64,000 nucleotides of DNA from Pseudomonas furukawaii (GCF_002355475.1 NZ_AP014862.1:5456001-5520000); one strand, 5' to 3'. Shown: positions 18,667 to 28,409, counted from the stretch's first letter. Notes: generated by a model from the sequence alone, not told the origin. Numbers and translations: made by a program.

Positions 18667-18697
18667 TTGACCTTGACCATATGGGAAGGTTGATCCT
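18667..18697 (+). promoter_or_regulatory. CueR-type promoter of copA
   Basis: A -35 TTGACC (18667-18672) and a -10 GATCCT (18692-18697) are separated by 19 bases. The spacer holds the dyad ACCTTGACC-ATA-TGGGAAGGT (18670-18690), close to the CueR consensus. It begins 9 bases after the preceding stop and 26 bases separate the -10 from the copA ATG. Confidence 0.82.
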
Positions 18698-18722
18698 TGG
18701 CGGCAGCAAGGAGGACACCCCC

Positions 18723-21164
18723 ATGAACCAAGCGATTTCCTTCGACCTGCCCATTGCCGGCATGACCTGCGCCAGTTGCGCCGGCCGTGTCGAGCGTGCC
18801 CTGGCCAAGGTGCCCGGCGTGCAGGCCGCCAGCGTCAACCTCGCCACCGAACAGGCCCGCGTCCAGGCCCCCGGCGACACCCTGCCCGCCCTGGTGGCGG
18901 CGGTGGAAGCGGCCGGCTACCAGGTGCCGGCGCAGCGTCTGGAACTGGCCATCGGCGGCATGACCTGCGCCAGTTGCGCCGGCCGGGTGGAGCGCGCCCT
19001 GCGCAAGGTCCCGGGCGTGGCCGAGGTGACGGTGAACCTGGCCAGCGAGCGGGCCCACCTGAGCTTGTACGGTCCCGCCGACAGCGCGCCCCTGATCCGC
19101 GCCGTGGAAGCTGCCGGCTACTCCGCGCAGGCGCTGGACGACGCGGCGCCGACAGGTGACGACGCCGCGCAACGCCTGCGCCGGGAAAGCTGGACCGTGC
19201 TGCTGGCCCTGGCCCTGGCCGCGCCCCTGGTGCTCCCCATGCTGATGGAGGCGTTCGGCGGCCACTGGATGCTTCCCGCCTGGGCCCAGTTCGTCCTGGC
19301 CACCCCGGTGCAGTTCATCCTCGGCGCGCGCTTCTACCGCGCCGCCTGGAAGGCGGTGAAGTCCGGCGCCGGCAACATGGACCTGCTGGTGGCCATCGGC
19401 ACCAGCGCCGGCTATGGCCTCAGCCTCTACCAGTGGTGGGCGGCCCACCCCGGCCACGTCCCGCACCTTTACTTCGAAGCCTCGGCCGTGGTGATCGCCC
19501 TGGTGCTGCTCGGCAAGTACCTTGAAAGCCGCGCCAAGCGCCAGACCAGCGCCGCCATCCGCGCCCTGGAAGCCCTGCGCCCGGAACGCGCCACCCGCCT
19601 GGTGGACGGCCGTGAGGAGGACGTCGCCATCGCCGCCCTGCAACGGGGGGACCTACTGGTGGTGAAGCCCGGCGAGCGCTTCCCCGCCGACGGCGAAGTG
19701 AGCGAAGGCCAGAGCCACGCCGACGAGGCCCTGATCAGCGGCGAGAGCCTGCCGGTGCCCAAGGCCCCGGGTGATCGGGTCACCGCCGGCGCCATCAATG
19801 GCGAAGGCCGCCTGCTGATTCGCACCACCGCCCTGGGCGGGGAAACCGTGCTGGCGCGGATCATCCGCCTGGTGGAGGACGCCCAGGCCGCCAAGGCGCC
19901 GATCCAGAAACTGGTGGACCGGGTCAGCCAGGTGTTCGTCCCGGCCGTGCTGCTGATCGCCCTGGCCACCCTCGGCGGCTGGCTGCTGGTCGGCGCGGCG
20001 CTGGAAACGGCGCTGATCAACGCCGTGGCGGTGCTGGTGATCGCCTGCCCCTGCGCCTTGGGCCTGGCGACACCCACGGCGATCATGGCCGGCACCGGCG
20101 TCGCCGCCCGCCACGGCATCCTGATCAAGGACGCCGAAGCCCTGGAGGTGGCCCACGCCGTCAGCGCCGTAGCCTTCGACAAGACCGGCACCCTCACCTC
20201 CGGCTCCCCGCGCATCGCCCACCTGGCCGCCGTCACCCTCAGCGAAAACGAGCTGCTGCGACTGGCCGGCGCCCTCCAGCGCGGCAGCGAGCATCCGCTC
20301 GCCAAGGCCGTGCTGGACGCCTGCGCCGACGGCGGCCTGGACACCCCGCCGGTGGAGGCCAGCCAGGCCCTGGCGGGACGGGGCATCCAGGGTCGGGTGG
20401 ACGGCCGCGTGCTGGCCCTGGGCAACCGCCGGCTGCTGGACGAACTGGGCCTGCCGGCTGGTGAACTGGCCGCCTGCGCCCAGGACTGGGAGGCGCAAGG
20501 GCGCACCCTGTCCTGGTTGCTGGAACGGGAACCCACGCCCCGCGTGCTCGGCCTGTTCGCCTTCGGCGACACCCTGAAACCCGGCGCGGAGGACGCCATC
20601 GCCGCCCTGGACCGGCGCGGCATCCACAGCCACCTGATCACCGGTGACAACCGGGGCAGCGCCCGCGTCGTGGCCGAGGCCCTGGGCATCGAATCGGTCC
20701 ACGCCGAAGTGCTGCCGGCGGACAAGGCCGCCACCGTCGCCGCGCTCAAGGCGAACGGCGCCGTGGTGGCCATGGTGGGCGACGGCATCAACGACGCCCC
20801 GGCCCTGGCCGCCGCCGACGTGGGCATCGCCATGGGCGGCGGCACCGACGTGGCCATGCATGCGGCGGGCATCACCCTGATGCGTGGCGATCCACGCCTG
20901 GTGCCGGCGGCCCTGGACATCGCCCGGCGCACCTACGGCAAGATCCGCCAGAACCTCTTCTGGGCCTTCATCTACAACCTGGTGGGCATTCCCCTGGCCG
21001 CCGCCGGCCTGCTCAGCCCGGTGGTGGCCGGCGCCGCCATGGCACTCTCCAGCGTCAGCGTGGTGAGCAACGCCCTGCTGCTGAAGACCTGGAGGCCCGA
21101 CGAGGCGACGACGTCCGCCAAGCGCGCCGAAGGGGCGCGAGAAGACACGAGGACACCGGCATGA
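18723..21164 (+). CDS. copA: Cu(I)-exporting P1B-type ATPase CopA
   Basis: This 813-residue pump has two N-terminal metal-binding domains, each with GMTCASC (near residues 13 and 79), and eight predicted membrane helices. The transmembrane copper site CPC (IACPCALG) lies near residue 442, the phosphorylation site DKTGTLT near 486, the [10 protein letters not shown] motif near 521, and [10 protein letters not shown] near 686. These define a P1B-1 Cu(I) exporter. AAGGAGG precedes the ATG. The CueR-type promoter lies directly upstream and cueR overlaps the 3' end as ATGA, so pump and sensor are co-transcribed. Confidence 0.97.
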   Translation: MNQAISFDLPIAGMTCASCAGRVERALAKVPGVQAASVNLATEQARVQAPGDTLPALVAAVEAAGYQVPAQRLELAIGGMTCASCAGRVERALRKVPGVAEVTVNLASERAHLSLYGPADSAPLIRAVEAAGYSAQALDDAAPTGDDAAQRLRRESWTVLLALALAAPLVLPMLMEAFGGHWMLPAWAQFVLATPVQFILGARFYRAAWKAVKSGAGNMDLLVAIGTSAGYGLSLYQWWAAHPGHVPHLYFEASAVVIALVLLGKYLESRAKRQTSAAIRALEALRPERATRLVDGREEDVAIAALQRGDLLVVKPGERFPADGEVSEGQSHADEALISGESLPVPKAPGDRVTAGAINGEGRLLIRTTALGGETVLARIIRLVEDAQAAKAPIQKLVDRVSQVFVPAVLLIALATLGGWLLVGAALETALINAVAVLVIACPCALGLATPTAIMAGTGVAARHGILIKDAEALEVAHAVSAVAFDKTGTLTSGSPRIAHLAAVTLSENELLRLAGALQRGSEHPLAKAVLDACADGGLDTPPVEASQALAGRGIQGRVDGRVLALGNRRLLDELGLPAGELAACAQDWEAQGRTLSWLLEREPTPRVLGLFAFGDTLKPGAEDAIAALDRRGIHSHLITGDNRGSARVVAEALGIESVHAEVLPADKAATVAALKANGAVVAMVGDGINDAPALAAADVGIAMGGGTDVAMHAAGITLMRGDPRLVPAALDIARRTYGKIRQNLFWAFIYNLVGIPLAAAGLLSPVVAGAAMALSSVSVVSNALLLKTWRPDEATTSAKRAEGAREDTRTPA

Positions 21165-21562
21165 ATATCGGCCAAGCCGCGAAACGCAGCGGCCTCACCG
21201 CCAAGATGATCCGCTACTACGAGAGCATCGGCCTGCTGCCCGAGGCCGGTCGCAGCGACAGCGGCTATCGCCAGTACAGCGCCCAGGACCTGCACACCCT
21301 GGCGTTCATCAGGCGATCGCGGGACCTGGGCTTCTCCCTGGAGGAAGTGGGGCGGCTGCTGGAACTCTGGCAGGACCGCCAGCGCGCTAGCGCCGATGTG
21401 AAAGCCCTGGCGCGGGACCATATCGACGCGCTGAACCGCAAGATCGCCGAACTGGCGGGGCTGCGGGACACCCTGCAGGAGCTGGTGGACCACTGCCAGG
21501 GCGACCATCGCCCCGACTGCCCGATTCTCAGGGACCTGGAGTCAGGCGGTTGTTGCCACTGA
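21161..21562 (+). CDS. cueR: Cu(I)-responsive MerR-family regulator CueR
   Basis: This 133-residue regulator has a MerR winged helix ([40 protein letters not shown]), a dimerisation coiled coil and the metal loop CQGDHRPDC with two cysteines seven apart, followed by a C-terminal CCH, as in CueR. It activates promoters with 19-base spacers, two of which are present here. The start overlaps the copA stop. The last 35 bases overlap the 3' end of the convergent EamA gene, so both coding ends share DNA. Confidence 0.96.
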   Translation: MNIGQAAKRSGLTAKMIRYYESIGLLPEAGRSDSGYRQYSAQDLHTLAFIRRSRDLGFSLEEVGRLLELWQDRQRASADVKALARDHIDALNRKIAELAGLRDTLQELVDHCQGDHRPDCPILRDLESGGCCH

Positions 21563-22430
21563 ACAGGCGCGGCAGCGCGCCCTTGGGCAGCACCGTGATC
21601 GCCAGCCCGACGAACACCAGCACGCAGGCCAGCCAGCCGGCGGGACTCAAGGCCTCGCCGAGCAGCAGCCAGCCGGACAGCAGCCCGGACACTGGCACCG
21701 CCAGGGCGAAGGGCGTCACCAGGCTCGCCGGGTAGCGCTGCAGCAGGAAGCTCCAGAGGCCGAAGCCCAGGGTGGTGGCCAGGAAGGCGATGTAGAGCAA
21801 GGCGCCGATACCGCCCCAGCTGGGCTGGGCAAGGGCGGCGGCGATGGCGTCCGGCCCCTCGAAGACCCAGGACAGCGCCAGCAGCGGCAGGGGCGGAATC
21901 AGGCTGACCCAGCAGATCAGCCGCAGCATGTCGGTGGCGCCGGCGAGCTTGGTGGCGATGTTGGCGAAGGCCCAGGCCAGGGCCGCGGCGACCACCAGCA
22001 GGAAGGCCAGCAGGCTGTCGCCCAGGGGCCGCCCGAAGCCGATCAGCATCAGCCCGAGCGCCGCCAGCGCCAGCCCCAGCAGCGCCCGTGGACTGGGTCG
22101 CTCGCCGAGGAAAAACGCGGCGATCAGGAGGGTGAAGAACACCTGCCCCTGTAGCACCAGGGAGGACAGCCCGGCCGGCATTCCCAGGTGCATGCCGACG
22201 AAGAGCAGGCCGAATTTCACCACGCCCAGCAGCAGGCCGATCTGCACGATGCGCCCGAACGGCGCCGGCATCGGCCCACGCAGGAACAGCAACGGCAGCG
22301 CCGCCAGGGCGAAACGCAGGGCGCAGAACAGCAGCGGAGGAAAATCCGCCAGCCCGACCTTGATCACCACGAAGTTGACGCCCCAGATCAGCGTGACCAG
22401 CAGGGCGAGCAGGATATGGGGCAAGGGCAT
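21528..22430 (-). CDS. EamA/DMT-family metabolite exporter
   Basis: This 300-residue protein has ten predicted helices in two EamA repeats. The first starts LLALLVTLIWGVNFVVIKVG, a classic EamA N-terminus, and the second begins around LLVVAAALAWAFANIATKLA. The sequence resembles EamA/YdeD, an O-acetylserine and cysteine exporter, but substrate assignment from sequence is not secure. It is monocistronic and convergent with cueR, sharing 35 bases of coding sequence. Confidence 0.88.
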   Translation of the reverse strand: MPLPHILLALLVTLIWGVNFVVIKVGLADFPPLLFCALRFALAALPLLFLRGPMPAPFGRIVQIGLLLGVVKFGLLFVGMHLGMPAGLSSLVLQGQVFFTLLIAAFFLGERPSPRALLGLALAALGLMLIGFGRPLGDSLLAFLLVVAAALAWAFANIATKLAGATDMLRLICWVSLIPPLPLLALSWVFEGPDAIAAALAQPSWGGIGALLYIAFLATTLGFGLWSFLLQRYPASLVTPFALAVPVSGLLSGWLLLGEALSPAGWLACVLVFVGLAITVLPKGALPRLFSGNNRLTPGP

Positions 22431-22698
22431 GGCGAGGACTCCGGCAAGGTCCTCCCACGCTAGCAGCCGATGACGGAAATGTATGGATACAGATGACGGG
22501 GAAAACTGTTGGAGCTTCGTCGGGGGAGAGGGGCTGTCCCCTACTTCACCGGGCCTTTGTCCAATCTGAGGCGCTTGGTCGGCCTTGCGGTCCTTTGAGC
22601 TCGCATTTCAGCGCCGCTCGCCTGATATCCAGCAGCCGCTACGCCGCAGTTGCCCACCCGTGATACAGTGAATACACGCATCGCAATGAGGCACCGAA

Positions 22699-22926
22699 AT
22701 GGCTACTTCAATTCGACTTTCCCCTGAAACCGAACGGCGGTTGGAGTTCTTGGCGGCTAGCACCGGGCGTACCAAGGCCTATTACCTCCGGGAAATCATC
22801 GACCACGGCCTAACCGATATGGAGGACTACTACCTCGCGGCTGACGTTCTTGAGCGGGTACGCAAAGGTCAGGAATCAGTCCATTCGGCAGCGGACGTGA
22901 GGAAAGACCTTGGTCTGGACGATTGA
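22699..22926 (+). CDS. RelB/DinJ-type antitoxin
   Basis: This 75-residue protein has an N-terminal ribbon-helix-helix ([20 protein letters not shown]), as in TA-system repressors, and an acidic C-terminal tail expected to wrap the toxin. The toxin gene starts inside its last codons. A/T-rich promoter sequence with two ATACA repeats (22663-22676) precedes it. Codon use and base composition are visibly less GC-rich than in neighbouring genes, suggesting recent acquisition. Confidence 0.88.
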   Translation: MATSIRLSPETERRLEFLAASTGRTKAYYLREIIDHGLTDMEDYYLAADVLERVRKGQESVHSAADVRKDLGLDD

Positions 22927-23176
22927 TTACACCGACACCGCCAGAACTCAGTTACGTAAGCTCGACAAGCAAACTGCCAAACGCATTCTTGATTTCTTGG
23001 ACGAGCGTGTCGCCGGCAGGGCTGACCCGCGCAGTACGGGAAAAGCTCTCACCGGCCCACTGGGTGGCTTGTGGCGGTATCGAATAGGGGATGTTCGCGT
23101 GATATGCGACATTCAGGATGGCTCGCTACACATCCTGGTTGTCCAGCTAGGCAACCGCCGAGACGTATACCGCTGA
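22910..23176 (+). CDS. RelE/ParE-family toxin, TTG start
   Basis: This 88-residue toxin has the RelE fold pattern: [20 protein letters not shown] at the N-terminus, a central [19 protein letters not shown] and a C-terminal RRDVYR. The basic residues expected for ribosome-dependent mRNA cleavage (Lys and Arg in the R-x-R-x-G-D region) are present. The TTG at 22910 has GAGGAAAG 4 bases upstream and overlaps the antitoxin by 17 bases. A RelE-like mRNA interferase is more likely than a ParE gyrase poison, but this is inferred from sequence only. Confidence 0.87.
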   Translation: MVWTIDYTDTARTQLRKLDKQTAKRILDFLDERVAGRADPRSTGKALTGPLGGLWRYRIGDVRVICDIQDGSLHILVVQLGNRRDVYR

Positions 23177-23245
23177 ACAGCCATCTACCCGCTTTTTCTC
23201 CGCCAGATGATCTGCCGATCGTGGCGTCTTGACTTGACCAACTGT

Positions 23246-23323
23246 TGGCCTGGGGAAGACTTCTTCCCTGGGCCAGTTCCTGAAAAGATGAGGTGGATAG
23301 CCTCATCCAGGGCTATCCACCTC
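23246..23323. terminator. Two hairpins after the toxin-antitoxin pair
   Basis: The first hairpin (23246-23275) has 13-base arms beginning TGGCC and ending GGCCA, with two mismatches and a loop ACTT. The second (23290-23302 with 23311-23323) is a perfect 13-base stem, GAGGTGGATAGCC with GGCTATCCACCTC. They lie between the toxin stop and the convergent ferritin stop and may insulate the two. Neither has a long U tract. Confidence 0.5.
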
Positions 23324-23385
23324 AGATTCTCAACAGATTGACCACAGGGCTCGCGCGGGCCCTTCTTGGTTCACGCCAATGCCGT

Positions 23386-23850
23386 TCAGGCCTGGGACTG
23401 CAGGTAGTTCTCCAGGCCGATGCGGTCGATCAGGCCCAGTTGCTGCTCCAGCCAGTAGGCGTGGTCTTCCTCGGTGTCCTTCAGTTGCAGGGTGAGGATG
23501 TCGCGGCTGATGTAGTCCTTGTGCTTCTCGCACAGGGTGATGCCCTTGCTCAGGGCCGCGCGCACTTCGTACTCCAGCTTGAGGTCGGCCCGCAGCATGT
23601 CCGGCACGGTGGCGCCGGGATGGATGGCGCGGGGACGCATGTCCGGCGTGGCTTCCAGGAAGAGGATGCGCTGCAGCAGGGCGTCGGCGTGCTGGGTTTC
23701 CTCCTCCATCTCGTGGTTGATGCGCTCGTAGAGCTTGGTGAAGCCCCAGTCCTGGTACATGCGCGAGTGCAGGAAGTACTGGTCACGGGCCGCGAGTTCG
23801 CCGCGCAGCAGGTCCTTGAGGTATTCCACGACTTCGGCTTGGCCTTGCAT
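23386..23850 (-). CDS. bfrA: Bacterial ferritin FtnA (annotated bfrA)
   Basis: This 154-residue four-helix iron-storage protein begins [20 protein letters not shown] and ends [10 protein letters not shown], matching the Pseudomonas protein first called BfrA and later shown to be a ferritin (FtnA) without haem. Ferroxidase-centre residues are visible: Glu in [11 protein letters not shown], Glu and His in [11 protein letters not shown], Glu near KLEYEV, and Glu and His in [14 protein letters not shown] precedes the ATG by 8 bases. It oxidises Fe(II) and stores it as a mineral in the cytoplasm. Confidence 0.93.
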   Translation of the reverse strand: MQGQAEVVEYLKDLLRGELAARDQYFLHSRMYQDWGFTKLYERINHEMEEETQHADALLQRILFLEATPDMRPRAIHPGATVPDMLRADLKLEYEVRAALSKGITLCEKHKDYISRDILTLQLKDTEEDHAYWLEQQLGLIDRIGLENYLQSQA

Positions 23851-23915
23851 CTGCACATCTCCTGTAAAAACCAATGGACAAGGATCGTGCGCAGCCGGAC
23901 AGCGGTCAAGCCCGC

Positions 23916-24809
23916 TCAATGCTGCAGCCAGGGCGGCGTCGGCTCCTCCTGACCAGCGGGTGCATCGGCTTCCGCCCGCGCGGCCTGGCGGCGGGCTTCG
24001 TCCGCCAGGGCGGCCCTGATCTCGCGCATCACCGCATCCAGGTCGGCGGCGTCCTCGGGCTCGGCGAACTCGCCGGTGAGCGGGGAGTCCGGCGTCAGCT
24101 TGCCGTCCTCGTAGAGCGCCCACATTTCCTTGGCGTAGCGGGTGTACAGCAGCTCGGGGGCGAACTGCCCGAAATAGGCGGCCATGTTGCCGACGTCCCG
24201 CTCCAGCATGCGGAAGGCATGGTTGTTGCCGGCGGCGTCCACCGCCTGGGGCAGGTCGATGATCACCGGCCCCTGGGGATCGAGCAGCACGTTGAATTCG
24301 GAGAGGTCGCCGTGGACCAGACCCGCGCAGAGCATCTTCACGATCTCGCCGATCATGAAGGCGTGGAACTCGCGGGCATCCTCGGGGGTGAGGTCGACAT
24401 CGTTCAGGCGCGGCGCGGCGTCGCCCTCGCCGTCCCCGATCATTTCCATCAGCAGCACGCCATCGAGGAAGTCATAGGGCTTGGGCACCCTCACGCCGGC
24501 GTTGGCCAGGCGGAACAGCGCCGACACCTCGGCGTTCTGCCAGGTCTCCTCGCGCTCGCGCCGGCCGTACTTCGAGCCCTTGGCCATGGCCCGGGCATCG
24601 CGGCTGTTGCGGACCTTGCGGCCTTCCTGGTACTCGGCGGCCTGACGGAAACCCCGCTTGTTGGCCTCCTTGTAGACCTTCGCGCAACGCAGTTCGCTGC
24701 CGCAGCGCACGACGTAGACGGACGCCTCCTTGCCGCTCATCAGCGGGCGTATCACTTCATCGATCAGGCCGTCTTCAAGCAGGGGTTCGAGGCGTTTCGG
24801 GGTCTTCAT
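23916..24809 (-). CDS. RIO1-type serine/threonine kinase
   Basis: This 297-residue RIO-family protein has a glycine-poor nucleotide loop ([20 protein letters not shown]), an ATP-binding Lys in [10 protein letters not shown], the catalytic loop [13 protein letters not shown] with Asp and Asn, and the RIO version of the DFG site, [10 protein letters not shown]. The substrate is unknown, and bacterial RIO kinases are conserved but poorly characterised. The start at 24809 gives [15 protein letters not shown], as in other pseudomonads. The C-terminal 40 residues are Ala/Glu-rich and probably disordered. The gene lies 65 bases upstream of the ferritin gene. Confidence 0.9.
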   Translation of the reverse strand: MKTPKRLEPLLEDGLIDEVIRPLMSGKEASVYVVRCGSELRCAKVYKEANKRGFRQAAEYQEGRKVRNSRDARAMAKGSKYGRREREETWQNAEVSALFRLANAGVRVPKPYDFLDGVLLMEMIGDGEGDAAPRLNDVDLTPEDAREFHAFMIGEIVKMLCAGLVHGDLSEFNVLLDPQGPVIIDLPQAVDAAGNNHAFRMLERDVGNMAAYFGQFAPELLYTRYAKEMWALYEDGKLTPDSPLTGEFAEPEDAADLDAVMREIRAALADEARRQAARAEADAPAGQEEPTPPWLQH

Positions 24810-25035
24810 GCGACGCGGTGGACTCTCTCGGGAACGGGGGCGGGATGGGCCGACTTTATACGGTATGCCGCCGGCTTCGGCTATCCACGACACGACGGAG
24901 TGACGTGCCGGGGACGCATGTTACGACAGCGCATGCCCCCGCGTGTCCCCACTCCTGCGTGCCATTCCCCAGCGGCCCGGCCAACGGCCCACGCTCGACG
25001 CTGGAAACGCCCGCCCCAGAGCGACTCGCGACATA

Positions 25036-25051
25036 TGGCACAGCCGTTGCT
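25036..25051 (+). promoter_or_regulatory. Sigma-54 (RpoN) promoter
   Basis: TGGCAC-AGCCG-TTGCT matches the -24/-12 consensus, with GG and GC separated by exactly 10 bases. It points toward the small gene at 25134 and predicts a start site near 25062, giving a leader of about 70 bases. The rest of the 324-base gap from 24810 to 25133 shows no gene. Confidence 0.7.
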
Positions 25052-25133
25052 CCAGGTCCTGTGCAACGAGTTTACCCCCAGGTGCAGGCCCAGGTGGCTG
25101 CAGGTGATCGAACGAGAGGGAGGTTCAATTCGA

Positions 25134-25472
25134 ATGGCTGACTCCAGGCTGCTGTACGAACCCGAGCTGAGCCACGATGAGTGGCTGCGTCCCGAAGAAC
25201 CGGACGAAATCCTGTTCCGGAGCAATATCCCGTCCAGGGAGGATCGCAGGGAGCCGGAGCAGGCGCCCTGGATCGAATACGTGGCGGGTCAATGGGTGGT
25301 GCTCAAGCGTCGCCGGGACGCCCCCCCGGAGCGTCGTCGCTTCCCTGTCGTGCGCCAGCGCATCGAAGCGCTGCTGGCCAAGGGCTGGAGCATCACCGGT
25401 CGAGACCCCGTGCGGCTGGAGCGTCACCAGCGGGTGAAGATCGTGTGCGACGGTGAGTTGCGGGATATCTGA
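25134..25472 (+). CDS. Hypothetical protein behind a sigma-54 promoter
   Basis: This 112-residue, highly charged cytoplasmic protein has no signal peptide or helix long enough for a membrane. AGGGAGG precedes the ATG, and the upstream open frame to 23874 crosses the promoter and is discarded. Features are an acidic N-terminal half (ELSHDEWLRPEEPDEILF) and a basic C-terminal half (RRRDAPPERRRFPVVRQRIE). I do not recognise a named domain. The RpoN promoter suggests control by nitrogen, motility or another enhancer-binding protein. Confidence 0.7.
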   Translation: MADSRLLYEPELSHDEWLRPEEPDEILFRSNIPSREDRREPEQAPWIEYVAGQWVVLKRRRDAPPERRRFPVVRQRIEALLAKGWSITGRDPVRLERHQRVKIVCDGELRDI

Positions 25473-25486
25473 GGCCTTCCGGGAAC

Positions 25487-25521
25487 GAAAAAAAGGGCGG
25501 CCCCGACAGTGCGGGCCGCCC
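25487..25521 (-). terminator. Rho-independent terminator of the thiolase gene
   Basis: On the minus strand GGGCGGCCC and GGGCCGCCC form a perfect 9-base stem (25521-25513 with 25503-25495), followed by a run of T (A tract at 25488-25494 on the plus strand). It lies 60 bases beyond the thiolase stop and may also block the plus-strand gene ending at 25472. Confidence 0.85.
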
Positions 25522-25580
25522 CAAATCACGGAGTTGCTTACATCGCGTGGCCCCGATGACGTGAAGCCACGGGTATTGGA

Positions 25581-26858
25581 TTACCGTTCGAGGATCGCGG
25601 TCACACCCTGGCCTCCGGCGGCGCAGATGGAGATGAGCCCACGGCCCTCCCCGGCTACCGACAGCAGCTTGGCCAGGTTGGCGACGATGCGTCCGCCGGT
25701 GGCGGCGAAGGGGTGGCCGGCGGCCAGGGAACTGCCCTTTACATTCATCCGGCTGCGGTCGATGGCGCCCAGGGGCCTGTCCAGGCCCAGACGGGTCTTG
25801 CAGTAGTCGGCGTCCTCCCAGGCCTTGAGGGTGCAGAGCACCTGGGCGGCGAAGGCTTCGTGGATCTCGTAGTAGTCGAAGTCCTGCAGGCACAGGCCGT
25901 TCCGTGCCAGCAGGCGCGGCACCGCGTAGACCGGCGCCATCAGCAGCCCCTCCTCGCCGCTGACGAAATCCACCGCCGCCGCCTCGCCGTCGCGGAAGTA
26001 GGCGAGGACCGGCAGCCCCCGCGCCCTGGCCCAGTCCTCGCTGGCCAGCAGCACCACCGAAGCGCCGTCGGTGAGCGGGGTGGAGTTGGCCGCCGTGAGG
26101 GTGCCGCGCGGGCCCTTCTCGAACACCGGCTTCAGGCCGGCCAGCTTCCCCGCGTCGATATCCGGGCGCAGGTTCTGGTCGCGGTTCAGGCCACGGAAGG
26201 GCGTCATCAGGTCGTTGTGCCAGCCCTCGGCATAGGCCGCCGCCAGCTTCTGGTGGCTGGCGATGGCGAGCAGGTCCTGCTCGTCGCGGGGGATGGCCCA
26301 GGTCTGCGCCATCAGCTCGCAGTGCTCGCCCATGGACAGCCCGGTACGCGGCTCGCCATTGCGCGGGATATGCGGCGCCAGGTGGCGCGGGCGCACCTGC
26401 AGCAGCGCCTTGACCTTGTCGGCGGTGGACTTGGCGCGGTTGGCCTGCAGAAGGATCTGGCGCAGCCCCTCGTTGACCCCGATGGGGGCGTCGGAGGTGG
26501 TGTCCACGCCGCCGGCGATGCCGCACTCGATCTGCCCCAGGGCGATCTTGTTGGCCACCAGCAGCGCGGCCTCCAGGCCGGTGCCGCAGGCCTGCTGGAT
26601 GTCGTAGGCCGGGGTTTCCGGCGCCAGGCGCGAGCCCAGCACGCATTCGCGGGCCAGGTTGAAGTCCCGGGAGTGCTTCAGCACCGCCCCCGCCGCGAAC
26701 TCGCCGACGCGCACGCCGTGGAGGTTGAAGCGCTCCACCAGCCCCTCCAGGGCGCTGGTCAGCATGTCCTGGTTGCTGGCCGTGGCGTAGACCGTGTTGG
26801 AGCGGGCGAAGGGGATGCGGTTGCCGCCGACGATGGCGACCCGGCGCGTCTGGACCAT
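25581..26858 (-). CDS. Acetyl-CoA C-acyltransferase (thiolase, FadI-like)
   Basis: This 425-residue thiolase has the acyl-enzyme Cys in YDIQQACGTGLEAALL near residue 92, the active-site His in NVKGSSLAAGHPFAATGGR and the C-terminal acid/base Cys in ISICAAGGQGVTAI. The length and the insertion around residues 195-225 resemble FadI-type long-chain thiolases. AAGGAG 7 bases before the ATG at 26858 fixes the start. It is divergent from the FabG-type reductase at 27022. The two enzymes together catalyse steps of acyl-CoA chain cleavage or elongation. Confidence 0.93.
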   Translation of the reverse strand: MVQTRRVAIVGGNRIPFARSNTVYATASNQDMLTSALEGLVERFNLHGVRVGEFAAGAVLKHSRDFNLARECVLGSRLAPETPAYDIQQACGTGLEAALLVANKIALGQIECGIAGGVDTTSDAPIGVNEGLRQILLQANRAKSTADKVKALLQVRPRHLAPHIPRNGEPRTGLSMGEHCELMAQTWAIPRDEQDLLAIASHQKLAAAYAEGWHNDLMTPFRGLNRDQNLRPDIDAGKLAGLKPVFEKGPRGTLTAANSTPLTDGASVVLLASEDWARARGLPVLAYFRDGEAAAVDFVSGEEGLLMAPVYAVPRLLARNGLCLQDFDYYEIHEAFAAQVLCTLKAWEDADYCKTRLGLDRPLGAIDRSRMNVKGSSLAAGHPFAATGGRIVANLAKLLSVAGEGRGLISICAAGGQGVTAILER

Positions 26859-27021
26859 GGTGACTCCTTGCGAATGAGCGTTGGCAGGTTGCAGTGTCCG
26901 GTACAAGACTAGACGCCTGGATTGGCCGCCTTGCCGGGTGGCGGGTCAGCGCGGTCAGTTGCGCGAACCCCGCACCTGCGTAGAGTGGGCCCACTTTCGA
27001 TGCCGCAGCAGGAGCGCCCCC

Positions 27022-28377
27022 ATGAACGACCGTTACCTCGCCTTCGCCAACTCCAACGCCGGGCGTCGCCTGGTGGGCGCCCTCGGCCTGCCGGCGCCGC
27101 TGCGCCTGGAACGCTGGGTGGCCGGGCGCGCGCGGCCGGTGGACGGCGCCCTGCTGCTCGGCGGCCAAGGCCCCCTGGCCGAGGCCGCCAGCGCCGTGCT
27201 GAACAAGCTCACCGACCAGAACTTCGCCGACGAGGAAGGCCGCTTCGGCCTGCCCCGCTGGACCGCCGGGCAGGGTCCGAAACTCAAGGCGCTGGTCTTC
27301 GACGCCAGCGGCCTGGCCCGCTTCGACCAGCTCATCGCCCTGCGGGACTTCTTCCAGCCGGCGCTCAAGGGGCTCGGCACCTGTCCGAAGGTGGTGGTCC
27401 TCGGCCGCGCACCGGAGGCCATCGAGGACCTGGAAGCCGCTTCGGTGCAACGCGCCCTGGAAGGCTTCACCCGCTCCCTGGGCAAGGAGATCCGCCGGGG
27501 CGGCAACGTGCAGCTGGTGTATGTCGGCCAGGGCGCGGAGGACCAGTTGGAGGGACTGCTGCGCTTCCTGCTGTCGCCCAAGAGCGCCTACGTGTCCGGC
27601 CAGGTGCTGCGCCTGGCGGCCTGCGCCGAGAAGGTCCGGGACTGGACCCGCCCGCTCGCCGGCAAGCGCGCCCTGGTGACCGGCGCCTCCCGGGGCATCG
27701 GCGCGGCCATCGCGGAAACCCTCGCCCGTGACGGCGCCGATGTGGTGCTGCTGGACGTGCCGCCCGCCCGGGAGGCTCTCGAAGGCCTGGCCGCCCGCCT
27801 GGGCGGTCGCGCCCTGGCCATGGACATCACCGCCGCCGACGCCGCCCGCCAACTGGTCGAGGCCCTCCCGGACGGCCTGGACATCGTCGTACACAACGCC
27901 GGCATCACCCGCGACAAGACCCTCGCCAAGATGAGCGACGACTTCTGGAACGCGGTGATCGAGGTCAACCTGCGCGCGCCCCAGGTGCTCACCCAGGCGC
28001 TGCTGGAGGCCGGCAAGCTCCACGACAACGGCCGCGTGGTGCTGATCGCCTCCATCAGCGGCATCGCCGGCAACCTGGGCCAGACCAACTACGCGGCGAG
28101 CAAGGCCGGCGTCATCGGCCTGGCGCAGAACTGGGCCCCGGCCCTGGGCAAGCGCGGCATCAGCATCAACGCCGTGGCCCCCGGCTTCATCGAAACCCAG
28201 ATGACCGCCGCCATTCCCCTGACCCTCCGCGAGGCCGGCCGGCGCATGAACGCCATGAGCCAGGGCGGCCTGCCCCAGGACGTGGCCGAAGCCGTGGCCT
28301 GGTTCGCCCAGCCGGGCTCCGGCGCCGTCACCGGCCAGGTGCTGCGGGTGTGCGGGCAGAGCCTGCTGGGGGCCTAG
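27022..28377 (+). CDS. High-molecular-weight FabG-type 3-oxoacyl reductase (SDR)
   Basis: This 451-residue protein is almost twice the length of FabG. The C-terminal 240 residues form a complete SDR: cofactor loop KRALVTGASRGIGAAIAETL, HNAG motif with IVVHNAGITRDKTL, catalytic Ser in VVLIASISGIAG and catalytic YxxxK in NYAASKAGVIGLA. The N-terminal 210 residues are a degenerate flavodoxin/Rossmann-like domain without the glycine motif. This matches the high-molecular-weight FabG (FabG4) class, which prefers CoA substrates and NADH. The gene is divergent from the thiolase gene. Confidence 0.92.
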   Translation: MNDRYLAFANSNAGRRLVGALGLPAPLRLERWVAGRARPVDGALLLGGQGPLAEAASAVLNKLTDQNFADEEGRFGLPRWTAGQGPKLKALVFDASGLARFDQLIALRDFFQPALKGLGTCPKVVVLGRAPEAIEDLEAASVQRALEGFTRSLGKEIRRGGNVQLVYVGQGAEDQLEGLLRFLLSPKSAYVSGQVLRLAACAEKVRDWTRPLAGKRALVTGASRGIGAAIAETLARDGADVVLLDVPPAREALEGLAARLGGRALAMDITAADAARQLVEALPDGLDIVVHNAGITRDKTLAKMSDDFWNAVIEVNLRAPQVLTQALLEAGKLHDNGRVVLIASISGIAGNLGQTNYAASKAGVIGLAQNWAPALGKRGISINAVAPGFIETQMTAAIPLTLREAGRRMNAMSQGGLPQDVAEAVAWFAQPGSGAVTGQVLRVCGQSLLGA

Positions 28378-28409
28378 CGCCGGAACGCGCGGCGCACCCT
28401 GGTTGGTGG

